This document shows, piece by piece, positions 54,401 through 64,000 of a DNA stretch of 64,000 nucleotides. Under the pieces are notes generated by a model. That model was not told where the DNA came from. It searched no databases and saw nothing but the letters and a program-made list of their open reading frames with translations. The first letter of the stretch is position 1. The number at the start of each line of letters is the position of its first letter. The translations under genes and the position numbers were made by a program. This DNA is from Diplodia intermedia (Eukaryota; Ascomycota; Dothideomycetes; Botryosphaeriales; Botryosphaeriaceae): positions 124,001 through 188,000 of the forward strand of contig JAKEKT010000071.1 in NCBI GenBank assembly GCA_021495925.1. The letters are read 5' to 3'.

Positions 54401-54728
54401 CAGCGGTGCTTTCCCAACCTCAACCGGGGTTCACCCTACGTCGGAGAGAGTGAGCGGCCCTACCGCACTCAATGCGGGCCACTTGAATGAATTCGACATG
54501 GGCGCAGCCTTCCAGCAGCCATTTGTCCCTCAGGACCTCTGGCAAATGCCGATGACGCTTGAATGGGACTGGGCTGACATGACCGGATATGGAGGCATAG
54601 AGGATGGAATGGGAGGAATGAGCATGAGCGGAGTCATGAACATGAACCCCCCAACCAACCAAAACCAGGAAATGAATGATGCACAGCATCAATCACCACA
54701 CCAAAGAAACGAGACCGTTCCGTCGTAA
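51445..54728 (+). CDS. Zn2Cys6 transcription factor with fungal-specific domain
   Basis: Eight exons, 51445-51648, 51708-51835, 51890-52314, 52366-52862, 52912-53087, 53143-53706, 53757-54183 and 54255-54728, give 964 residues. The seven introns are 49-71 nt. The zinc cluster is Cys70, 73, 80, 87, 90 and 97 (CX2CX6CX6CX2CX6C), with basic RKKKIK between the second and third Cys. It is split from the N-terminus by intron 1. A linker and dimerisation helix follow (KYIEGLENRLGRMESLLRL). The middle homology (fungal_trans) region has YFANFNCMFPLFHEPTF, RLSHSIGLHKRGSG and RVFWIAYMLDRDICLRSGRP. The C-terminus is Gln-, Asn- and Met-rich, a likely activation region. It binds DNA in the nucleus; the regulated pathway is unknown. 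Confidence 0.9.
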
Positions 54729-57363
54729 TCACGAGGGTACAAATGCATTTGGAAATTGGTCATCATCGAAAAGGGAGGGTTGGTTTCTGGCGCATGTGGG
54801 CATTCTGGCTCTTGCGGCTCCAGGCGTAGATGAAGGCGTGGCATCGAAGATTTGCATTGAGCTTCCCATTTGACGATCATCTCAACTATTCACTTTCTTC
54901 TTTCATGTTTGGCGGGGATAAATGGAATGACTTCGAACACATACAAGAGATTTGGCGCGGATTTTTTACGCTTCTTCTGACTGTAACTTCTTCCAAGCCT
55001 AATGTGGTTACGACTGGCGTTAGATGGCTGTACTAATCTCACCTTCTTCACTGTTTGTCCAGCCAGATGATACAAGTAAAAGGTTTCTCTCAACCCTTCA
55101 AAGAAACCGGACTAGATGATGAACACAAGGTGTTCCGGTTTGGGGGGCGTAACATTGATCGCTTTCTACTCCTTTGGAAAGAGATCTCAAGGAACACTCT
55201 TCCACCCTGTAATTTTTAGAACAAGATTCTCACTTTATGACTACCGATTCTCCAAAATGTTCGACACGGCTCGTTGAGGATTTCGTCCATGCGAAGAGAT
55301 CATTTGTTCCGTGGTGCGTACTTGGTTCTATATCGGGTCAGGGCCAGTTGCTCGAAAATTCACGAATATCTGGAGAATGAGGCCGTCCGCTCGAGCTTCT
55401 CAAGATATAGTATTTGGATTCCTCCAGGGTGCATGTGCCCCCAGTTGAATGGTCACAAGATACCTGCCTGAAACACGCGGAGCGCACTACAGCTTCGTGT
55501 GATTCCAACGCTGGCGTCATGTATAAAAGCAGCGTTGCCATCTTCAATCCAATAAAATGCGGACCAAATATTTGTCTCGATGGCCGGACCGATTCTCGAT
55601 ATCAAGAGATCTTACTCTGCGGGTTTTCTGCATAGGCCTACGCCAGCGGCTCCAACGCGCTTGTCAAACTAGCGCCAGCAACGAAGCGGAATGCTGTTGT
55701 TCAGACTCAGCATCAGCATCCGCAGTCATTGCTGGACAAGAGTGCCCTTCGATGATGAAGGCCGTCTTGTTACTTGATATATAGTAAGGAGTGTTCTCAT
55801 ATGGTGGGAGCGTGTTCTGCAGAAATATTGGACGGGCCGAGATATACGTTCGAACTTCAATTGTGACCATCAACGCAGCTGCACCTGCATAGCATTGTGC
55901 CAACCGCAACCGTGAAGGTTGAGGCCCTTTATGGGTTGAAATGGACGCTGATCAAAGTTCAGCTGCTGATCCGACCCCATTCCCGGAACAAGTGATTTGT
56001 CAAGGTGGCATTGTGACTCGGACTCATCTGCTCGCCCGGTCATGCCGTCAGCGGCAGCTGACTAGATCTAGGGACGGGTGGGTCTAGGCTCAAGTCTTTG
56101 TGGTCTGTACGTATGGCCAGTGGTTGCGGGGATATAATTACAATGACACTTAGGTTGAGGTATGCTGTCCAGAGCAAGCAACGCTGCAGCCTTCTGCGGT
56201 ATTTTTCACCAGTGCAAAGATCAGCACATACGACTATCACACTCGCCAGTATGCTTATGCTGATCTCTCGAAGCCGCTTCATCCAGTATATGGGCGGTAG
56301 TGCTAAGACCCATCATTCGCCGGACAAGCCGAGCCGCATACGGAGAAATGCTGCGGCTCTTCGTTTGCCCACTTTGTTGATGTACCGCAGCATTGGAGCA
56401 CAAATCAGCCATCTTTCTACAAGACACGGGAGAACCAGAAGATCCAGCCATGCCCAGCCATGTGCAGGAGCCCGCTGCACCCACCAGTACCGCAGTACCG
56501 CGCACGTCCGTGACCCCTGCTGACCCTCCACCGGCCGGCGCAGATTCGCCATGCTCAAAACAGACCGTAAGCTCCGCCGCTTTTCTGTGAGTGGTGTGCT
56601 TGAGCGGCATCGCTGATCATGAGTGCAACCCTTACACTGGAGACTAATACTTCGGCGTGGTGCCGTTTCCGCGCGCGTGACGGTCAAGAGACTTTCGTTG
56701 GTGGGCCTGGCTGTATGGATGATGATAGCACCCACAAAACCATACTTCAGCGCTTCTGACGATGGTGATGATGACGACCATTAGGAATGATCGATGCTAG
56801 CGCGCAGCATTGTCGGTTAATGCTGCTTGAGAGAAGGCTGCCGAAGTGTTTGGTCGAGTTAGCCCGCGAAGTAAAAACTACGCCGGGAAACCGACGAAGT
56901 CATGCATGGTGTTGTGCGTGCAACTTGCAAGTGGCAACCTGACCTGCTCAAGTACGGTCAAAGCGACCATGACACGCGTAGCAGTCTCGAGTTCTTGATT
57001 GCAGGCCTTTTTAAAGGAAGAAAGCTCGAGAGTAGGGATTTTTTTCGCCATCTGATCAGGCGGGCCAAACCTTCCAGCGAGCGAGCATCATCAGGGCATA
57101 AAGTCATGAGGAGTAAAGCATCCAGTCGCGATCATCACATCCAACAACCATTGAGAACGAGATATTAAAGTCCATGGCATCTATTGCAGTAGTCTACGCA
57201 GTAGATCTATCATCTAACCATAGAACAAGGAAAACAGATAACAAGGAAAAAGGTATCATCATCGAGTCATATGCGCATCGTAATCCTCCCCTCCCCACGT
57301 TCCCAACATTATTAACAGGTATCTTTAAGACTCTTTCTCTCCCCTCTAGATCTATTCCTCCAT
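54729..57363. other. 2.6-kb intergenic region, no gene seen
   Basis: Holds the 3' ends of two convergent genes. ORFs are short, alternate between frames and lack motifs. No tRNA or transposon remnant was recognised. Confidence 0.55.
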
Positions 57364-58861
57364 CTACTCGACCTTGGTAACAGCGATGCTCTCTTCGGTC
57401 TTCTCAACACGCGTCGTCTGCAGCTTGTCGGCATCGTAGTGCACGTTCTCGACGACACCGCCGAGAGCGCCGCCCATGGCCTGCGACTCGGTGAGGACGT
57501 TCTTGGGGCGCATCATGACCATGCCGTGGCGGATCCAGTGGAAGGTGACGTAGCCGAGGACGTAGACGAAGCCGACGAGCGGGACGACGTACGAGATGCG
57601 GGTGCCGGCCGAGTCGGCAATGGCGCCCTGGATGGGCGGGAAGATGGCGCCGCCCGAGACACCCATGACCAGGATACCCGCACCGCGACGGGTGTGGCGG
57701 CCGAGGTTGGCGGTACCGAGGGTGAAGATGGTGGGGTACATGGGCGCCTCGAAGAAGAAGATGACGATGAGGATGGCGACGGCCGACGTTCCGTGGCCGG
57801 CGCAGATGTAGGCGTTCAGCGCGATGGTGCAGCACGCGTAGATGACCATGATGAAGTCGGATGCGAAGATGGTGGCGAGGCCGGTCGCGACGAAGCGGCC
57901 GACGGTGAAGGTGATGAGCGCGTACGACAGCATGTTGGAGGCCTGCGAGGAGCTGTACGTCGCGTTCTCGGTCGCGTAGTTGATGAAGAAGGAGGCGATG
58001 GTGACCTGGGCGCCGACGTAGCAGAACTGCGCAATGAAGGCGAAGATCATGTTGTACTGCTTGTACAGAGGGCCGGCACCAATCTCCTGGCCGAACTCAT
58101 CTTGGGCGAGGTTTTCGTTCACGCTCTTGCCCGAGAGAGCCTCCTCCGAGACCTCGGGGAGCTTGGAAACGGCGAAGAGGATACCGACGACGACACCGGC
58201 GCAGGCGACGGCAAGGTAGACGAACTGCACGTTGGTGAGGCTGTTCGCGTTGGCGCCGCTGAAGAAGTACTTGGAGGCGATGAGAGGGCCGATGAAGGAG
58301 GCGACGCCGTTCCAGGACTGGCAGAACTGGAGACGGGCAGAGGCGGTGGCGGGGTTGCCGATGACGACGGCGTACGAGTTGGCCGATGTCTCAAGGGTTG
58401 CAAGACCGCATGCAATGACGAGAGTGCAGGCGCAGAAGCCTCCGAAGGAGGCCTGCTCGTTGCCAGGCTTGGAGAAGTGCGCCGTCGGCCAGAACATCAC
58501 GGCACCGAGCGAGTAGAGGGTAAGACCCATGAGGATGGTGATCTTGTAGCCCTTGCGCTTCATGACCTCAGCGGCAATCGGAGAGAACAGGAGATAACCG
58601 CCACCGAAGTAGACGACCTGCAGACCGGTAGACTGGAGCTTGGTGACGCCAAGCACCGTCTGGAAATGCTTGTTGAGGACATCGAGAAGACCGTAGGAGA
58701 AACCCCCTGGTGCTTGTTAGCAAGTGCGCCAAGTTTGTGGTACTCGGAAGGTACTTACAGAGGAAGAAGAGGGAGATGACGAGGGAGAGAGGGTAGATGA
58801 GTTTGCGACCCGTGTAGTACCCGTCCACGGTCTGCGTCGAAATGGGCATGCCACCAGCCAT
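57364..58861 (-). CDS. MFS sugar transporter, L-fucose permease-like
   Basis: Exons 58861-58759 and 58706-57364 with a 52-nt phase-1 intron (GTAAGT...CACCAG) give 481 residues. Splicing gives SLVISLFFLWGFSYGLLDVL, the conserved first membrane span of fucose/glucose-galactose permeases. Other features are VVYFGGGYLLFSPIAAEVMK, ASARLQFCQSWNGVASFIGP and FFFEAPMYPTIFTLGTANLG. About twelve membrane spans are present, with a central cytosolic loop rich in Glu near 190-215. Family members are proton-driven hexose or fucose importers; the fungal substrate is not known. The C-terminal tail is hydrophilic. Confidence 0.88.
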
Positions 58862-61569
58862 CTTGATCGAGCGTTGGCAGTGAAGTTGGGTGAAGTGAAG
58901 AAGAGAGGATTGACTTGATGCTGGGAGACTCGATGGTTGGCGGGGACGTGTTGACTTTATAGCGTCGGGCTGGGGAAGAGAAGGTGTATAGCGAGCACGT
59001 ACCCGCCCGCAGAAGCGATGCCCATGGGGTACGGTACGACCCACAGGCGAGTGACAGAGAATCTGGAGGCATCTGGGTTTGCGGCGCTTCGGCCTGGCCC
59101 GAGCTAGTGCAGTAGCGGCTTATCCAAAAGCCGCACTACTTTAGCATGTGTGGAGTCGTCATAGCGCGCGGAGAAGGCTGGCCGGGCCCAGAATCATGGT
59201 CGCCGCTCGAGGCCGTGACTGGCTCACGGCACCTGTCCAGGGCAGCGCCTTCAACACCTGCCGACACTTGGGCGCCCCCCTGAGCTGTGCTCCGATGCGC
59301 TCGGCTGCCGCATGGCACTGCTAAGAATTGCCCTGCTGAGCTTTTGCGGCCCTTCTCGTTGTCAAGCCCTCTTGTTGAAACGCCACCACGTTCCTGACCA
59401 TTACGCCAGCATGCCAAGCGCAGCTGTCGGCTCTCCTCAACACCAACGGCATCAAGTCCGAGCATTGCGATAATCGCGCGTTGACTCGCGGTATCTATGC
59501 AGAGCTATCGATCAGCTATACGAGAGCAGCCTACCGTGCGCAGCGGAGTGCAGATGCAAGTACCCGAGCAGGACTCGTCGAGAAGCAGACTAGAAGCAGT
59601 TCGCACGCAGGCGCCTGGCCGTGGTGATTGGAGCCAAGCTGCCGCCGGCGAAAAGGCCGGGGGTTCTTCGCAGAAACAGGCTCCTTGGTGGTTGCGAACT
59701 CGCCGGTGTGGCTTGCACGCGGCTCAGTGAGCCAAGTCCTGGGTCAAAAACAAGCCTAAAAGACGGGAGGAAGCAGATTTTTGCAGGCTGGTTTTTTCTA
59801 GCGCCCGCACTAGAAGCTTCGTAGAAGCCGAAGCGAGCTGTTGCATGAGCCGCATATGGGAAGGCGGGCTCGGCAGGCACGATTGTCGAGGCGCGAAGGT
59901 ACTTGATTGACAAGCTGTCGTACTCTGGTGCTGTTCGTGAACGGCTTGGGTGCTTGCCGAAGATAGTATGGTAGTGGCCTGACGGGCTGCCCCCCGAATC
60001 GGTACTCCCCAGCCGGGTCGAGGCGCTCGGCGGCCGCGAAGCCGCCGTGATAGAGCTGCCGGCCCGTCTCGTGGCCACTTGGTGATTACCGAATGCTAAA
60101 CTGGCCGAGCCGGATGGCGACTTGCCCTGTTCAAGCTTCTTGTAAGGGAGAGCCACGCCGCCACACAGTGCTGTTGAGACGCCATTAGGTACGGCATCCT
60201 CCGTACACCACGCTCCTGCGGCCTTGGTTGGTCGGCCTTACGCCTCCATGGCAACTGGAATTGCCATTCCGGGCATCCGCGCGTCAATGGCGCTGTGAGG
60301 CTACCTTTTTTTCCTTCTCCTCCCATATTTGTGCCACCACTACCAGATCAGGTAATCGCAAATGGTGAATGTTGAGAGAAACGTGTTGTGCTTGGACCAG
60401 GGCAGTACTCATGCGGCCATCCCCGCGCCCGAGAGTCGAGACGCGGCTCCCCAGCCGCACTGGGTCGGCCACATGAGGCGTGACCGTAATCAGTGGGTCG
60501 CCCTGGTCTCCCCGCCGATGGACGAGGGGTCTTGGGTCCACTGGATCGAGCATCTTTGCGGAGGAAGTGGATCCCTCCTCGTCCAGCTCTCCTTTTGTGG
60601 TCTGATCGCCGCTCAATCCCGCACGGCAGATGCCTTCTCTTCCAAGGAACCCAGTCCATGATACCCCAGCTTCAGCTGGCAGGAGCGATGTCGGCGGCAT
60701 CTTGTTTCCGTATCTCGACTTGCCACGCACGCGCCTCATTCCTCTTTGAGCAAAGCACCACGCTTGTCTTTCTGCCCCTTCGCCTTAAATATGCGTGGTG
60801 CACCGCCTGTTCTCATCGCTTCTTCGACCATTTCATGCCTTCGCCAAAGATCATCACATGCGTAACTTCCAGTTCGACGTGGCTGCTCGGGTTGGTTCTT
60901 GCACGGGACGGCCCGGCAGCGTGTGTTGTCCTCGGGCCTGCGCGATGCAAGCCATCAATAGGTTCTCTCGTCGACACCTGGCTCTGCTCACGGACACGGC
61001 TCTAGGGCAGCGGCGATGGGGTGTTCCTGCCCAGAGAACCAAGTGTAGCAGTTGGCGAGAAGCACGCAGTGGGCTGTCTTCACGAGCCAGCGAAGCAGCT
61101 GGGACGCATCGCAGGAGATTTTGGAACGAAGGGCAGCAGGAGGATCAACAGGTGGCGCGTGACTTGTGGATGGAAGGGTGAGACAAAGGAGGTGGAGGAG
61201 AGATCTGCTTTGTGGGGAGCGACGCGTGACGAGCGGAACGGGAAGCCGCAGGTTGCCGAGTTTTTCGGATTCACTTTCGTACTTACTTACTCAACACCCT
61301 CGCGCGCACCATGTAGGCTGTGCAGGATAGAATCTCCAGGCCACAGCTACATACGAATCAAGCGCTCCCGAGGACGGCATTGGCGGGCCAGGCGGGTGGT
61401 TTTGCTCGCAGGCAGACGCACGCGCCACCTGTCAGGCTCGTTCAGGGCTAGCGGGTCCGGGTGTGTCAACGTCATGGCGTTGGCGCAGGCGCAGGCGCAG
61501 GCGCAGCCGGGCAGCCCTCAACTCGACTTTCCCCAGCTGCTACCATGACCGCAACCACCACCCTCCGCT
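58862..61569. other. 2.7-kb intergenic region, no gene seen
   Basis: Contains the promoter of the MFS gene at the left and of the PXB protein at the right. A minus-strand frame at 59590-60156 and several plus-strand frames have no motif or consistent codon use. A short GCGCAG run (about 61484-61506) lies just before the PXB gene. Confidence 0.5.
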
Positions 61570-63677
61570 ATGTCCGCCAGCCCAGAGCTGTCGCCGGCCC
61601 AGGCCCATGCTCTGTTCGACGTCCTCACCCACCATGAGGTCTACGGCGAAATCGAAAATTTCAAATGGCCCGATGCCATCCACCGCTATGGTCACCCTTT
61701 TCGTAAGGACGACGCCCAGCCTTGCACCTCGCCGGTGCTGCAGCTGCTGCTCAACAAATTCGCCCTCACTCTGCCCGGTCTCTCCAGCGTCGCCGACGTC
61801 TTCTGGCAGGAGCGCATCCAAACCATCGTCGAGAAGCTCGGCGCCGCAGACCTGTCCGAGAGCTATGACAAGGGCTCCGTCGGCCTGCGCAAGACCCTGG
61901 CAACCGCCATTTCCGCCCTGATCGAGTATCCCGCAAAAGGCGCCTTTGGCGGCTTTCCCATGAAAGACCTCCAGCCCGCCCGCCAGTATGACACCTCCAG
62001 GCCCGAGGACGTCATGGAAGCGTGGGATGCCTTCCTCCAGCACCTGGTCTACGGCGGCATGATCGACGAGCTCTTCACCAAGTGCGCAGAAACCGACCGG
62101 CTTGAGCCGCACTCCTCCCTGGTCCAAGCTGCCCACGAGTTTATCCTTGTCAAGTACGCCTCGAAGCCTGATCTGCTGGTCCGCCTGATGCTGACATGAT
62201 GCAAGCCTTGCCTCTATCATGCACCACATCCTTGTCGTCTCTCCCGACGGTCAGGCTCTCCTGCGCATCCTTGCTAACATCCACAAGCTCATCCCGTACA
62301 GCATCATCAGACAGACCCTTCGCGTGGGGAATGCCGCCACCATGATCAATGGAATGGTCAGGCTTGTCCTTGCCAAGTTTAGTGTCGGCTCCCTCACAAA
62401 CTGGGTGGGACTTAGTAGAAATGCGGACGAGGGCCAGAATCTACTTCAGTCGTACGTACCGCCTCTTTCCGCTTCCGATGCTCACATGCTGAACATGCAT
62501 TGCAGTATCATCTCTACCGTCCTCGCCTGGGACTCTTCCGAGTTGCAGAAGCAAGCCAGCAAGATTGAGAAGATGAAAGAAAAAGATAGACCGAGCGATG
62601 CGCATCTTGAGGCCATCAAGTCACACCTGCAACTGACCAGAGAAGAGAGGGAGAAACGTAGGGTGAAGAGCAGTATGCCGCCGAACCCGACCCCCGCTTG
62701 TGAATGTTACTGAGGGTGCCGCAGAGGAGACGCCAAGGTCCATAACCGCCGTGATTTTTGAAGAGAACAATCTCTCCACTGATCTTCCAGACTCGCATCA
62801 GCTCCTGGCGCAGAGGTACTTCAAGGCTCAACTATCAATCCGCGACCGTGACCAACTTGTCCAAGTACTTTGTCGGCAACAACCCGATCATCTTACTGAA
62901 GCCATCCGGGATCTCGTCAACGCTTATGACCCCATCATCCGAGGCGTGCACAATGCCGTAGACTTGAGTGCAGGTCTGACAGACCTTGAGAATTTCTTAA
63001 ATGACTTGATCAAGGTTGCGAAACTCCCTTCGCCGTCCAAGACCAAGGACAAAGCAAAGCAGTCGCCGCTGCCGACGGTTGAAGACTTCGTCAAGCTTCT
63101 GAAGAAGCACCAAAGCTCATGCCATCGCTTCCTTCACCAAATCGCAAAGAACGGTCCAGAGGTCACTGAATGGTTCCGCCAGTATGCCTTGAAGTTCATA
63201 TCGGAATTCCAGAGGGGGAGTGACTCGCCTGACGGTGCCGGCACCATGAATGCTACTCTCAATTCCCTGTTCAGTAAGCTCTCATCGGAAGAACGTGAGG
63301 CGTCAGCCAAAGCTTTGGACGAGCATTCGAAGTACCTCACCCACCTTCACGACGCCTCGGCGGCTCGCATGAAATCGATCCTCTCCTGCTCGTCCAGGAC
63401 GGAATTCGGCCCGGGAATGTATATCGCAAAATGGCTCGAGCTGGTGGGATCGACTCCGATTACTCCAGCCACTACGGACGGCCCGTTACGCTTCGGAAAG
63501 AACAAGGATGTCCAAGAAGCAGCTCAGGTTGATGTTGATGGGGAGAGAAAAGGCGGAAGCGAGTTGCAGAAGGAGTTTAAGGCCGACCAAGCGATTCCCG
63601 AAGCCCCTGAGGTGGAGAACATTGTTAAACTTCTGGGACCGGAGTTCAGGAAGGCGCTTGCGGGAGGGATTGCATAG
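61570..63677 (+). CDS. PX-associated (PXB/DUF3818-like) protein
   Basis: Four exons, 61570-62153, 62206-62451, 62506-62672 and 62725-63677, give 649 residues. The introns are 52, 54 and 52 nt. The first (GTACGC, GCTGAC branch, CAAG acceptor) resolves an apparent frameshift near 62190 and joins AAHEFILV to NLASIMHHILVVSPDG. N-terminal segment: LSPAQAHALFDVLTHHEVYG and FKWPDAIHRYG. The middle has HKLIPYSIIRQTLRVGNAAT and NADEGQNLLQSIISTVLAWD. A helical C-terminal half follows, with FVKLLKKHQSSCHRFLHQIA. This layout fits fungal proteins that pair these regions with a PX lipid-binding domain. No PX domain is seen, so this is either a PX-less member or the assignment is loose. A membrane-trafficking role is inferred from the family only. 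Confidence 0.75.
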
Positions 63678-64000
63678 ATGTTCATGCGATACCAGCAGCG
63701 GTGCTGTTTACGGCCATAACAGATGTTTCAAGACCTGCTTTCGTAGCCTCAACTTCCTATAGATAATCTTGATAATTTTCTTTCTTCGAAAAAATCCAAC
63801 GTCTATCGTTTAGAGCAGGAACATTCTCAAGGTACTGTCAAAGGTTCACGTCTTTGTCTCTTCCTCCTCTTCTTCCTTCTCTTCTCTGGCTCATGTTCGA
63901 TCACGGGTACGGAACACCGCATGCTACCGTGTTACGAGACTAGGAGGTCTCAACGGGGGATTTTCGCCTTTCGTACGCAGTCTACCGCGGATTGCGTTTA
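63678..64000. other. 3' flank, no gene seen
   Basis: Downstream of the PXB-like gene. A pyrimidine-rich stretch (about 63855-63890) is present. No ORF is supported before the window ends. Confidence 0.5.

Noticed and set aside
57439..58779. 446-codon plus-strand ORF opposite the MFS transporter
   Set aside because: Antisense of a clear transporter with twelve membrane spans; Asp/Glu/Gly-rich mirror composition.
59590..60156. 188-codon minus-strand ORF between the MFS and PXB genes
   Set aside because: No domain, no start context, and a Ser/Arg/Pro-rich composition typical of chance frames here.

Overview
This window is nuclear DNA of a filamentous ascomycete (Pezizomycotina). The evidence is short 48-90 nt GT-AG introns with CTRAC-type branch sites, a PAS kinase, a GH71 alpha-1,3-glucanase, an HPPK-DHPS folate enzyme, a Zn2Cys6 regulator and Dal5-like and fucose-permease-like transporters. 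A nuclear gene for ATP synthase subunit 8, normally mitochondrial in fungi, suggests Dothideomycetes (Pleosporales-like), where atp8 loss from mtDNA is known. That placement is inference. Most gene models below are spliced by hand: introns were placed so that reading frame and protein family continuity are both restored, and every multi-exon total is divisible by three. || Layout. 1-2.6 kb: 3' part of a repeat-rich Ser/Thr surface protein. 3.8-5.7 kb: coiled-coil protein of unknown role. 6.7-8.3 kb (-): secreted GH71. 8.9-10.8 kb: a WGDF/FGDF-motif trafficking adaptor. 12.5-16.4 kb: PAS kinase. 19.5-20.1 kb: small secreted protein. 20.9-21.8 kb: distant member of the BTB-like family. 22.5-23.7 kb (-): nitronate monooxygenase, divergent from FOL1-type HPPK-DHPS at 24.1-25.8 kb. 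|| 26-46 kb is an accessory-looking block rich in putative ubiquitin-ligase adaptors. It has an F-box protein (-), then a direct array of F-box/LRR-like units (two single genes and one ORF with two fused units), another F-box gene at 40.4 kb, and four close paralogues of a lineage-specific BTB-like family at 36.4, 41.8, 43.6 and 45.1 kb. The four paralogues share a promoter, a 5'-UTR intron and a C-terminal tail motif. A Dal5-type transporter sits inside the block. || 47-64 kb returns to conserved genes: nuclear atp8 with a mitochondrial presequence, an alpha/beta hydrolase divergent from an eight-exon Zn2Cys6 regulator, a fucose-permease-like MFS transporter, and a PX-associated (PXB/DUF3818-like) protein. 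|| The two items most worth follow-up are the nucleus-encoded ATP8 and the BTB-like family with its conserved duplicated promoter, one copy of which appears to have lost its gene. No tRNA, rRNA, CRISPR array or intact transposon was recognised.
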